Positions 55,339-62,717 of a stretch of DNA of 64,000 nucleotides are shown in pieces. Under the pieces are notes generated by a model. It was not told where the DNA came from. It saw only the letters and a program-made list of their open reading frames with translations, and ran no database searches. A program made the translations under genes and the position numbers. Source of the stretch: Vibrio fluvialis (lineage in GTDB: Bacteria > Pseudomonadota > Gammaproteobacteria > Enterobacterales > Vibrionaceae); the NCBI RefSeq assembly GCF_900460245.1, contig NZ_UHIP01000001.1, forward strand, positions 1,426,001 to 1,490,000, read 5' to 3'. The stretch's first letter is position 1, and every line of letters starts with the position of its first letter.

Positions 55339-57698
55339 TACTTCACCAGCAGATGTTGACGATCAAGAACGTTGGTTATGGTGCGATACCAGTGGTCAGA
55401 GACACGAGTTTTGTCTTCCGCCCATTCAATGTAACCGCGGCTTTCAAAATAGCGCATGATGCCAATCACTTCGGGGACCGTCAGCTGAGTACACTCCGAC
55501 AACTCTTCCGGAGAAGCTATCTCAAGCTGAACAATCGAGCGCAGGACGGCCAGCATCGGTTTGGGCATTTTTTCCAGCTCCTGCGATTCCGGCGTATGGA
55601 ACAGGCGCACGACCACTTGCTGAGTTTCTTTGTTGCGATTGAGTGAACGACGGAAAAAACGCAGCGCCACCGTCGGGTTGCCATCCGAGTAGTGCCACAA
55701 TATGCGATAGAAACCTTGCTTCGCGCGTTCTTCGTCACTACTTTCTTCCTGACCCCATTGTTTGGGCACCACCAGTCCGTCAAATGAGACGGGATGCTCG
55801 ACATCAGGGTTAATGCGGCTATCAAGCAATTCGGCAAGCTGTTTTTCGCTCCAGCGCGGAAGAACAGTCACCCAGTCAAACAGCAGCCGTTCGCCACGCG
55901 CGCGATCCACAAAACGCCAGCTCGACTTTTCAAGCGCCATGACCACGCGGTGATTCTTTTTCGAACGCCGTAACAAGTTGGTCAAACGCATCAGGCTACT
56001 CAGCCCGCCAACCATAGGTTTGACTAAACGCTGGGCGTTATCGACAGCAATCAGATAGGTCTGTTCACTTTTGCGTAAGTAAGCGAGGATCTGCACCTCA
56101 GTGGCATCTTCATCCATCCCCAGGCTGAGCGCCAACAGCGAAAGCAGTTCGTTATAACCAGAATAAGGACAGCTGAGATAAAGCGGCTCTGCGTTCTTCA
56201 CTTTGTTGAGAATCTTATACAGCAGTGTCGTCGTACCAACCCCGCGTTCGCCTGTCACCACGCAAATCGCCGGACTGTCCGTCAGCAGATAACGGGAGAG
56301 CTGCTTCATCTCTTCACTCGCGTAGTCGACCAACACACTGTCGAACGACCCAGGCAGAATATACTCAAATGTCTCATCACCCCGCACACGCACATAGTTC
56401 TGATCGGCCGCAATGTTGGTGGTTTGTTTGGCGGCTTCTATACGAAACAGGTAAGCAAGCGCCTGACTGAAGAACGTGTAATTGGACAGCGCTGCGATCA
56501 AGCGGCGTTCAATACCGTTGAGGGTCAGCCACACCATGGCAACCAGCGTCGCAGGAATACGCAGCAGAAGGGTATTCTTTTTACCCATGGCCCACATAAC
56601 CCACAAAGGCTTGTCCGGCGTTTTCTCTACCACGGCAAAAATCCGTTCACGCCACAAACTGAGCACCGAAATGATCATCAGCAGGAACCACAGGTACATG
56701 GTCGTCAGAATCCACGTATAGATGGTGCCTTTACCCAAGGTGCGCATGGAAAGCTGCAACACCACACCCGTGATGATCACCGTCCAGACAATACGCCGAA
56801 TCGTGCTCAAACGCAGTGCTATCAATGCCTTGTTGGAGGTGTGGCTGGAGCGGTAGGTAAATTCAAGGATAAGGCTTACCGCAATGGCGCCACCCCAAAT
56901 CCACCAAATAAAGATCTCCAGATACACCAAATGCTGCAAACTCTTGATGGCACTGAGTACCTGCAGGGACAGCGTAATCGCAATCAACCACGCAATCGCT
57001 TTGTTCGCACTGCTGATATACCAAATTACACGCGCCAACAGCGACGGCGACTGTTTGTCCTTCAGATAACTCTGCCAAAACAGATCGATGAGATGTTTGC
57101 TGTTCCTGAGCCAGCCAATCAACAAGAAGTAAATCAGCAGCACCTTGCAGACCGACCAAATAAACGGCACGGGTGAAATCAGTAAATCGCCGAGCATCGA
57201 TTCGAAACTGCGAATCTGAAACAGCATCAGATATTCCAGATTGAGCTGCATCTGTTTCCACTCAACCTGAAACTGCTTTACGCCGTCCGGACCAAAGCCA
57301 GTGTATTGGTCGCGCGTAAAACCATCGGTCAGGCTGAGCAGGTGTTGCTTGGAGCGGGAGAGGCTGGCCAGAGAGAGGTAAGTTTGCTGAAGATTGAACC
57401 AGTTCAGTTCATCGCTCTGGTGACGATAATTGGCCAGATAGGTTTGAAATTGGTCCACAGTATCTTGCTGCGCGCTAATAGCTTGATGCAGCAGGGTATT
57501 CACTTTCTGCTGATCCGAACGAGACATAAATAGAGGTTCAGGTAGGGCGCTGACTTCGTTTTCCAGCTGCAATACGCGTTCAGACGCTTTTGGAATCAAA
57601 TCAACCTGATCATATTCCCATTCGGCCAGCGCTGGAAAAGCCACGCACCAACACAACAAAAGTAAGAATTTCGACACTGCCCGCATAGACGTTTTCAC
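55338..57698 (-). CDS. Membrane protein with MscS-like region and degenerate P-loop ATPase domain
   Basis: 786 aa. Signal peptide (1-25), periplasmic coiled-coil segment (about 35-165) and about six helices between 175 and 400. The cytoplasmic NTPase domain starts near 455: its Walker A reads G483-ERGV-G488-T489-T490, so the catalytic lysine is Thr. The Walker B strand LIAVDNAQ has D553 but no second acidic residue. A C-terminal winged-helix-like part follows (about 695-780). It resembles AAA/STAND-type membrane ATPases. No close named homologue known to me. Confidence 0.8.
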   Translation of the reverse strand: MKTSMRAVSKFLLLLCWCVAFPALAEWEYDQVDLIPKASERVLQLENEVSALPEPLFMSRSDQQKVNTLLHQAISAQQDTVDQFQTYLANYRHQSDELNWFNLQQTYLSLASLSRSKQHLLSLTDGFTRDQYTGFGPDGVKQFQVEWKQMQLNLEYLMLFQIRSFESMLGDLLISPVPFIWSVCKVLLIYFLLIGWLRNSKHLIDLFWQSYLKDKQSPSLLARVIWYISSANKAIAWLIAITLSLQVLSAIKSLQHLVYLEIFIWWIWGGAIAVSLILEFTYRSSHTSNKALIALRLSTIRRIVWTVIITGVVLQLSMRTLGKGTIYTWILTTMYLWFLLMIISVLSLWRERIFAVVEKTPDKPLWVMWAMGKKNTLLLRIPATLVAMVWLTLNGIERRLIAALSNYTFFSQALAYLFRIEAAKQTTNIAADQNYVRVRGDETFEYILPGSFDSVLVDYASEEMKQLSRYLLTDSPAICVVTGERGVGTTTLLYKILNKVKNAEPLYLSCPYSGYNELLSLLALSLGMDEDATEVQILAYLRKSEQTYLIAVDNAQRLVKPMVGGLSSLMRLTNLLRRSKKNHRVVMALEKSSWRFVDRARGERLLFDWVTVLPRWSEKQLAELLDSRINPDVEHPVSFDGLVVPKQWGQEESSDEERAKQGFYRILWHYSDGNPTVALRFFRRSLNRNKETQQVVVRLFHTPESQELEKMPKPMLAVLRSIVQLEIASPEELSECTQLTVPEVIGIMRYFESRGYIEWAEDKTRVSDHWYRTITNVLDRQHLLVK

Positions 57699-57829
57699 TT
57701 AGTTAACTTATTGATTATCAGAATTTAGTGTAGCTGAAAGACAAAAAAAGTCGCGACTCAAGATTGGGATCGCGACTCCATAGGCAGGCAGTATTTACAC
57801 TAGGCGGGACTAAGCGCTAGGTGACAATG

Positions 57830-58675
57830 TCACGCATCAGGTTCAGCAAGATGGCCTTTGACATCAAATTCGACCTTGTCTGCGCCGCTGTACACCTGAA
57901 AACGCAATCCCTTAGCTCTGGCAATCGTAATAATGCCAAAGCGGTGCGCCAATTCGAGCCCCATTTGTGTCACTCCCGAACGAGACAACAATACCGGAAT
58001 GCCCATCTGCGCGACTTTAATCACCATTTCAGACGTTAAGCGTCCGGTGGTGTAGAAAATCTTATCTTCGCCGCTCATGCCGTTCAGCCACATTTCACCC
58101 GCTAAGGTATCCACCGCGTTGTGGCGGCCAACGTCCTCAACAAACGAAAGTACCTGATCGCCCTGACACACTGCACACCCATGTACAGCACCTGCTTTTT
58201 TATAGGTATCGTTGTAATGAGTCAGCGCTTCCAGCGCCGTATAAATCTGTGATTGTTTAATCGGTCGCTGAGGAACCTGGTAGTTTTCCAGCTGTTTCAT
58301 CACGTTGCCGTACATGGTTCCCTGACCGCAACCAGACGTCACTGTCTTTTTCTTCAGTGCAGGTTCGAGATGATCAATGTTTTCTTTGGTCACCACAGCC
58401 GCTGAATTCGTTTCCCAGTCGATGATCACCGAGTCAAGCGCTTGCGGGTCGGAGATAAAGCTCTGGTTCTTCAGATACCCCAGCACCAGCGCTTCAGGCC
58501 TGGAGCCCAGCGTCATGAGCGTGACAATCTCTTTCCAATTCAATAACACCGTAAGAGGGCGTTCACAGGCGATAGACTTCACCAGTTTTTCGCCGTATTC
58601 GTCATAAACCTCTACGTCCATTGTCTGCAGTGGGTTTTCGCTGGTTTTAATAATCGAAAGTTTGGTCACAGCCAT
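57830..58675 (-). CDS. fdhD: FdhD, formate dehydrogenase sulfurtransferase
   Basis: 281 aa. The sulfur-carrying CxxC pair is in HGCAVCQG; the flanking GCGQGT and DVGRHNAVDTLAGEM stretches, TTGRLTSEMV and GVTQMG are family hallmarks. FdhD moves sulfur from IscS to the molybdenum centre of formate dehydrogenase. ATG 58675 is preceded by AGGA, close; the frame is open to 58702. Divergent from the DUF3305 operon. Confidence 0.93.
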   Translation of the reverse strand: MAVTKLSIIKTSENPLQTMDVEVYDEYGEKLVKSIACERPLTVLLNWKEIVTLMTLGSRPEALVLGYLKNQSFISDPQALDSVIIDWETNSAAVVTKENIDHLEPALKKKTVTSGCGQGTMYGNVMKQLENYQVPQRPIKQSQIYTALEALTHYNDTYKKAGAVHGCAVCQGDQVLSFVEDVGRHNAVDTLAGEMWLNGMSGEDKIFYTTGRLTSEMVIKVAQMGIPVLLSRSGVTQMGLELAHRFGIITIARAKGLRFQVYSGADKVEFDVKGHLAEPDA

Positions 58676-58939
58676 TTCCTGTCGTTTTTCACATGATGTC
58701 ATTGCTTATTGCTAGGGAAACGCAAGCAGCAAGGATTGTTCCAAATCTGTCTTCAACACTAGCGAAAAAAGCAAAAACGATCTAATCGTTAATACACAAA
58801 ATTTATTGCCTGCATCACGATAACTGTCTGATGGCTCAATAATTGCTAAATCAGATACAAACCGCACTAACATGTCTGATGATGATCGTGAACGGCTTTT
58901 CGTCAGTCAGCATAAGAAAAGAACGAATTAGGTATCCCC
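58676..58939. other. Divergent promoter region fdhD / DUF3305
   Basis: 264 bp. It holds a sigma-54-like promoter (listed). I do not find a copy of the 17-bp palindrome here. Confidence 0.6.
58832..58847 (+). promoter_or_regulatory. Sigma-54-type promoter for the DUF3305 operon
   Basis: TGGCTCAATAATTGCT: GG-N10-GC with TTGCT at -12. Start site near 58858, about 82 bases before the gene. Confidence 0.6.
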
Positions 58940-59401
58940 ATGTCAGAAACACAAACTTCCTTACTGGACACGGAAAAAACCGAAACTACCTGGCCCATGG
59001 GCTGCGATCTGGTGGCACATGAAATCACGACGGGAATGTGGGTCACCACACAATGGCAGCTGAAAGGATTTCAATTGCAAGCGAAGGATGCGCAATTTCC
59101 CGCCGTGTTGGAATTGTTTCGCGATGAGCGCACCGACTACCGCTTTAACTTGAGCTCTCAGCAACCCAAACTGTTTCTGGTGTTAGAAAACCCGGAAGAG
59201 GACACCCAGCCAAAGATCATCTGCCTGACCGCGTCGCAGAGTGTGGCCGGTCAGTATATGGATGGTGACTATTTGGTGCTGTCTAATGAGATGCCTCTGC
59301 CAGTGCAAGCCTGGATGGAAGCCTTTATCGGCCGCAATGGGGAATTACTCGAAGTAAAACGTAAAAAGCGCAAAGGCGCGGGGAGAGCCAGTGGCCAGTG
59401 A
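58940..59401 (+). CDS. DUF3305 formate dehydrogenase accessory protein
   Basis: 153 aa, cytoplasmic. The family conserved region is MGCDLVAHEITTGMWVTTQWQLKGF, with a lysine/arginine-rich C-terminus. DUF3305 is found next to formate dehydrogenase genes; role presumed in assembly. It overlaps the DUF3306 gene by 11 bp. Confidence 0.85.
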   Translation: MSETQTSLLDTEKTETTWPMGCDLVAHEITTGMWVTTQWQLKGFQLQAKDAQFPAVLELFRDERTDYRFNLSSQQPKLFLVLENPEEDTQPKIICLTASQSVAGQYMDGDYLVLSNEMPLPVQAWMEAFIGRNGELLEVKRKKRKGAGRASGQ

Positions 59402-59918
59402 TTCGTTTTTATCTCGTTGGTCTAAGCGTAAGCTGGAACCGCAAGAGGAATCAGCGTTAGTTGAAGAGCCCACTACGAGCGTCGAAACCGATTCGGAGCA
59501 TACCGAAGACGTTGAACTCACAGAAGCCTATACCAGTAGCACTGACGAAACTGCCCAAAACGCCAAAGAGCCTTCGATTGCCGTGCTACTGGCTTCAGAA
59601 GCGACTCAGCAGGTAAAAAAAGCGGCGCTGCGTAAACTGTTTTTGAGTGGCGAGTTCAGTGAAGTCGATCGACTCAACGATTACGACCATGACTACACCG
59701 CAGTGAAATCGCTCAGCGCTGAAGTGGCTCAAGGGTTACGAGATTGGATGAACAAAGCCGATGATCGTATGCAAACTGCCGACGCGGACGAGAAACACGA
59801 AGGTGAAAGTGTCCACATCGACGCAACGTCAAATGAATCTGAACAAACCGCTGAGGCAGAACTTGCCCAGAACCCAGATTCCGATACGGATATCCCTGAG
59901 ACAAAAATTACCACATGA
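59391..59918 (+). CDS. DUF3306 formate dehydrogenase accessory protein
   Basis: 175 aa, acidic with low-complexity parts. The family start FLSRWSKRKLEP and the core LRKLFLSGEFSEVDRLNDYDHDY match DUF3306. GTG 59391 with GGAG upstream. Paired with DUF3305; a terminator follows, so the polyferredoxin gene has a separate promoter. Confidence 0.85.
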   Translation: MASDSFLSRWSKRKLEPQEESALVEEPTTSVETDSEHTEDVELTEAYTSSTDETAQNAKEPSIAVLLASEATQQVKKAALRKLFLSGEFSEVDRLNDYDHDYTAVKSLSAEVAQGLRDWMNKADDRMQTADADEKHEGESVHIDATSNESEQTAEAELAQNPDSDTDIPETKITT

Positions 59919-59922
59919 AAAA

Positions 59923-59940
59923 TAGGTACATTTTGACCTA
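59923..59940. promoter_or_regulatory. Palindrome, candidate NtrC-type enhancer site 1
   Basis: TAGGTACATTTTGACCTA; on the minus strand it reads AGGTCAAAATGTACCTA, close to AGGACAAAATGTCCCAA near tupA. Its centre is about 140 bp upstream of the predicted start. Confidence 0.5.
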
Positions 59941-59953
59941 ACGAAACGCCAAC

Positions 59954-59986
59954 AAGGTGAGACAAATTGTCTCACCTTTCTTTTTT
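59954..59986 (+). terminator. Terminator after DUF3306; possible second enhancer site
   Basis: AAGGTGAGACAA, A, TTGTCTCACCTT followed by TCTTTTTT. The inner GACAAATTGTC differs in one base from GACAAAATGTC of the tupA palindrome, so it might also bind the regulator. Confidence 0.75.
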
Positions 59987-60045
59987 GTCCCAATCTGGTG
60001 ACGATTATTTATGCTAACCAACTGTATTTCATGGTTAATTCAGGT

Positions 60046-60061
60046 TGGAACGCTAATTGCT
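60046..60061 (+). promoter_or_regulatory. Sigma-54-type promoter for the polyferredoxin gene
   Basis: TGGAACGCTAATTGCT matches TGGCACG-N4-TTGCT with one substitution and has GG-N10-GC. Start site near 60072, 46 bases before the ATG. Confidence 0.75.
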
Positions 60062-60117
60062 ATTTTCATCAAAAAAGAGCGAACACTCGAGATTCGCTCA
60101 GATAATGGAAACGAGCA

Positions 60118-61779
60118 ATGTTAAAACAATTTCTGCAACAAGCGACTTCACCGAATGGAAGTGCGCGGTGGTTTGCTATTGAGAACACCGTCGAACTGAC
60201 TAATTTGATTCCGCCAACCGTCAGCTATGAAAGCGGCGGGCATACTTTGATTCTCGGTCCTACCAGTCTTATCGAGCGCACGGCGCTGCAATTGTCCCAA
60301 ATGGCCTCAGTCACTCTGCTGTCAATTGATGGCGAGCAGGGTACTCATGACAAACTTTACTTCGCGGATACCGTTGAAATCAGCGGCTTTTTAGGTGCGT
60401 TTAAAGTCATCGTTGAGAATCATGGCCTGAATATCAATCTCGCCAACGCGGCTATTGATCACGACTGCTTTGATATCGTGCTGGATATGTCGCTCAACGG
60501 CGTGATGAGCGAAGAAGTGCCTGTTCCGGGCTATTTCCCAGTCGGTCGCGGCTTTCCAAAACTCTCCGATGCGCTGGAAGAAATACCGGAACTGATGGGG
60601 ACATTTGATAAACCAAAATATTTCCGTCTTGATACCGATTTGTGCGCGCACTCATCGCGCGGCGTAAAAGGCTGTGAACGTTGTGTCGATGCGTGTCCGG
60701 CGGGCGCTTTGTCCAGTGAAGGGTCAGAAAAGACCGGTCATCGCATTCAAATCAACCCCTATCTATGTCAGGGCGTCGGTACCTGTGCGACCTCCTGTCC
60801 GACAGAAGCAATTCGCTACGCGCTGCCAAACCCGACTGATACGCAGAAATTCATTGAGCGTTTGCTGAATAACTATCATCAGGCTGGCGGCGAAAAGCCG
60901 ATAGTGCTGATCTGTAGCTCACGTCACGAACAATACAACCTGATGGCGCTGCGAGTACTGCCTGAAAAAGTCATTCCAGTGACGGTCGAAGAGCTGCCTT
61001 CGGTCGGTATCGATACCTGGTTTGCTGCACTGGTGAATGGCGCAACTCAGGTACTGTTTGCCGCCAGTCGACACATGCCGCCAACCATTCTGCGCATTCT
61101 CAATCAGGAAGTGAGTATGGCGCAGAGTTTTCTGGCCCATCTCGGTATCCGTAAAGAAACCATCGACATTCTTTATCTCGAATCACTACGCGAAGCGGCG
61201 CCGACACTGTGCGATGAGCCACTTGGCCTGAATTTGGGAGAGCTGGAAGGCAAAAAACGCGACCGTTTATATGTCGCGCTTGATGCGCTGGCGACGGCGC
61301 GTGGCACAGAACCTGGCGCGCAACCACTGGCGGCCACTGCACCTTATGGTGCGATTGAGTGTTCGACTACCGATTGCACCTTGTGCATGAGCTGTGTCGC
61401 GGTGTGTCCAACCCGAGCACTGCATCACGAAGGCGATTCCCCCTCACTCAAGTTCATTGAACAAGACTGCGTGCAATGCGGTTTGTGCGTGAAAGCATGC
61501 CCAGAGAAAGCGTTAACGGCGGTTCAACAACTCAATTGGAACGCCGCTCAGCGCCAATCGGTGGTGACTTTGCATCAGGAAGAACCAGCAAAATGCCTGC
61601 GTTGCCATAAACCTTTTGCGCCGCAATCAATGATCACCATGCTACAAAATAAGTTACGCGGTCACTCACATTTCTCTGATCAGGCGTCACTCGATCGCAT
61701 TGCGATGTGCGAGGACTGCCGTGTTGTCGATGTGTTTGAGTCGATGGCGAGCGATCCAGAAAAACAACTGCGCTACTGA
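60118..61779 (+). CDS. Polyferredoxin (4Fe-4S) protein of the formate dehydrogenase cluster
   Basis: 553 aa, cytoplasmic. Two clusters near the middle (CERCVDACPAG, CQGVGTCATSCPTEA) and two near residues 420-460 (CTLCMSCVAVCPTRA, CVQCGLCVKACPEKA). Two extra CxxC pairs lie at the end (CLRCHKPF, CEDCRVVD). It could pass electrons or help assemble the enzyme. First gene of the chaperone-Tat peptide-fdhA run. Confidence 0.9.
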   Translation: MLKQFLQQATSPNGSARWFAIENTVELTNLIPPTVSYESGGHTLILGPTSLIERTALQLSQMASVTLLSIDGEQGTHDKLYFADTVEISGFLGAFKVIVENHGLNINLANAAIDHDCFDIVLDMSLNGVMSEEVPVPGYFPVGRGFPKLSDALEEIPELMGTFDKPKYFRLDTDLCAHSSRGVKGCERCVDACPAGALSSEGSEKTGHRIQINPYLCQGVGTCATSCPTEAIRYALPNPTDTQKFIERLLNNYHQAGGEKPIVLICSSRHEQYNLMALRVLPEKVIPVTVEELPSVGIDTWFAALVNGATQVLFAASRHMPPTILRILNQEVSMAQSFLAHLGIRKETIDILYLESLREAAPTLCDEPLGLNLGELEGKKRDRLYVALDALATARGTEPGAQPLAATAPYGAIECSTTDCTLCMSCVAVCPTRALHHEGDSPSLKFIEQDCVQCGLCVKACPEKALTAVQQLNWNAAQRQSVVTLHQEEPAKCLRCHKPFAPQSMITMLQNKLRGHSHFSDQASLDRIAMCEDCRVVDVFESMASDPEKQLRY

Positions 61780-61789
61780 GGAGCACGAG

Positions 61790-62434
61790 ATGGAACACGA
61801 TTCGTTGAATGAAACTACCGCATCGATGCGATCCGATATCTATCTGTTGCTGGCTACGCTGCTGCGCGATGCTCCATCGCCTTCGCTGGTGGACTTCCTC
61901 AGCCAGTTAGAGAACGAGAACAATGGCACACCGATGGCAGATGCATGGCGCGCACTGAGTGCTGCTGCTCAAACCGTTGAGCGTGATGAACTGGAACAGG
62001 AGTACCAAGAGCTGTTTATCGGCATCGGCCGTGGCGAGGTTGTACCTTTTGCGTCGTGGCACCTGACCGGTTCGCTGATGGAAAAGCCGCTGGCAGAAAT
62101 CCGCTTCCATTTAAATGAACTCGGGCTCGAGCGCGATGAGTCGGTGAAAGAACCCGAAGATCACATGGCGGCATTGTGTGAAACCATGGCGTATCTGTGC
62201 GAGGGCGACGACAACGCGCAACAGGCGTTCTTTAATCGCCACATTTCACCGTGGTTTGAAAAGCTGGTGGATCAGATTCAACACGCTCAGCACGCCCGGT
62301 TTTATCTGTCTGTGGCTCAGCTGCTTCAGGCCTTTCTCTCACTGGAGAATATCGCCCTGACGCAAGCACCACCGAGCCGCCGAAATACACACCGGATTGA
62401 GGTGAAAAACCTCACCGACAAAGCTCAACAATGA
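61790..62434 (+). CDS. TorD/DmsD-family assembly chaperone
   Basis: 214 aa, all-helical. The region YQELFIGIGRGEVVPFASWHLTGSLMEKPLAEIR with PEDHMAALCETMAYLC matches TorD-type chaperones, which guard Tat-exported molybdoenzymes. ATG 61790 with GAGGAG; it follows the polyferredoxin stop by 10 bp. It should serve the Tat-tagged formate dehydrogenase nearby. Confidence 0.9.
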   Translation: MEHDSLNETTASMRSDIYLLLATLLRDAPSPSLVDFLSQLENENNGTPMADAWRALSAAAQTVERDELEQEYQELFIGIGRGEVVPFASWHLTGSLMEKPLAEIRFHLNELGLERDESVKEPEDHMAALCETMAYLCEGDDNAQQAFFNRHISPWFEKLVDQIQHAQHARFYLSVAQLLQAFLSLENIALTQAPPSRRNTHRIEVKNLTDKAQQ

Positions 62435-62532
62435 ATACAACAAAGCAGACGAACCAATCCATGTTGACCACTCCGTATTGGAAAGCGGGAACGGGAAAAG
62501 GAAGCAATGATGAAAAAAGAAAAACCGATTAA
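62431..62532 (+). CDS. Possible 33-aa small ORF overlapping the chaperone stop
   Basis: ATG 62431 overlaps the chaperone stop as ATGA, a common coupling form; it runs 33 codons into the next gene in another frame. There is no strong ribosome site. Low support. Confidence 0.2.
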   Translation: MNTTKQTNQSMLTTPYWKAGTGKGSNDEKRKTD

Positions 62533-62707
62533 CGAAAGCAGACGTGAACTGCTCAAAGGTCTGGGAACCGCTGCTGTTGCAGGTGCCGTTGTCGCTGGTG
62601 TTTCTCAGCAAGCTGTCGCGAGCGAGAGTCCTGTCGAAACTAAAAACACTCTGAAAAAAGGGTATCACGAAACTCAGCACATTCGTGATTACTACGAAAC
62701 GCTATAG
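62507..62707 (+). CDS. Formate dehydrogenase region Tat-targeted small protein
   Basis: 66 aa. Twin-arginine motif SRRELLK (11-17), a hydrophobic stretch and an Ala-x-Ala cleavage region, then a short mature part ending IRDYYETL. Matches the small Tat protein found before formate dehydrogenase alpha genes. AAGGA precedes ATG 62507. Role unknown. Confidence 0.85.
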   Translation: MMKKEKPINESRRELLKGLGTAAVAGAVVAGVSQQAVASESPVETKNTLKKGYHETQHIRDYYETL

Positions 62708-62717
62708 GAGCGCAGCG

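Noticed and set aside
56424..57176. 250-aa plus-strand ORF opposite the P-loop membrane protein gene
   Set aside because: Antisense shadow: product is rich in Gln, Asn, Arg and His, has no ribosome site, and lies wholly inside a convincing gene.
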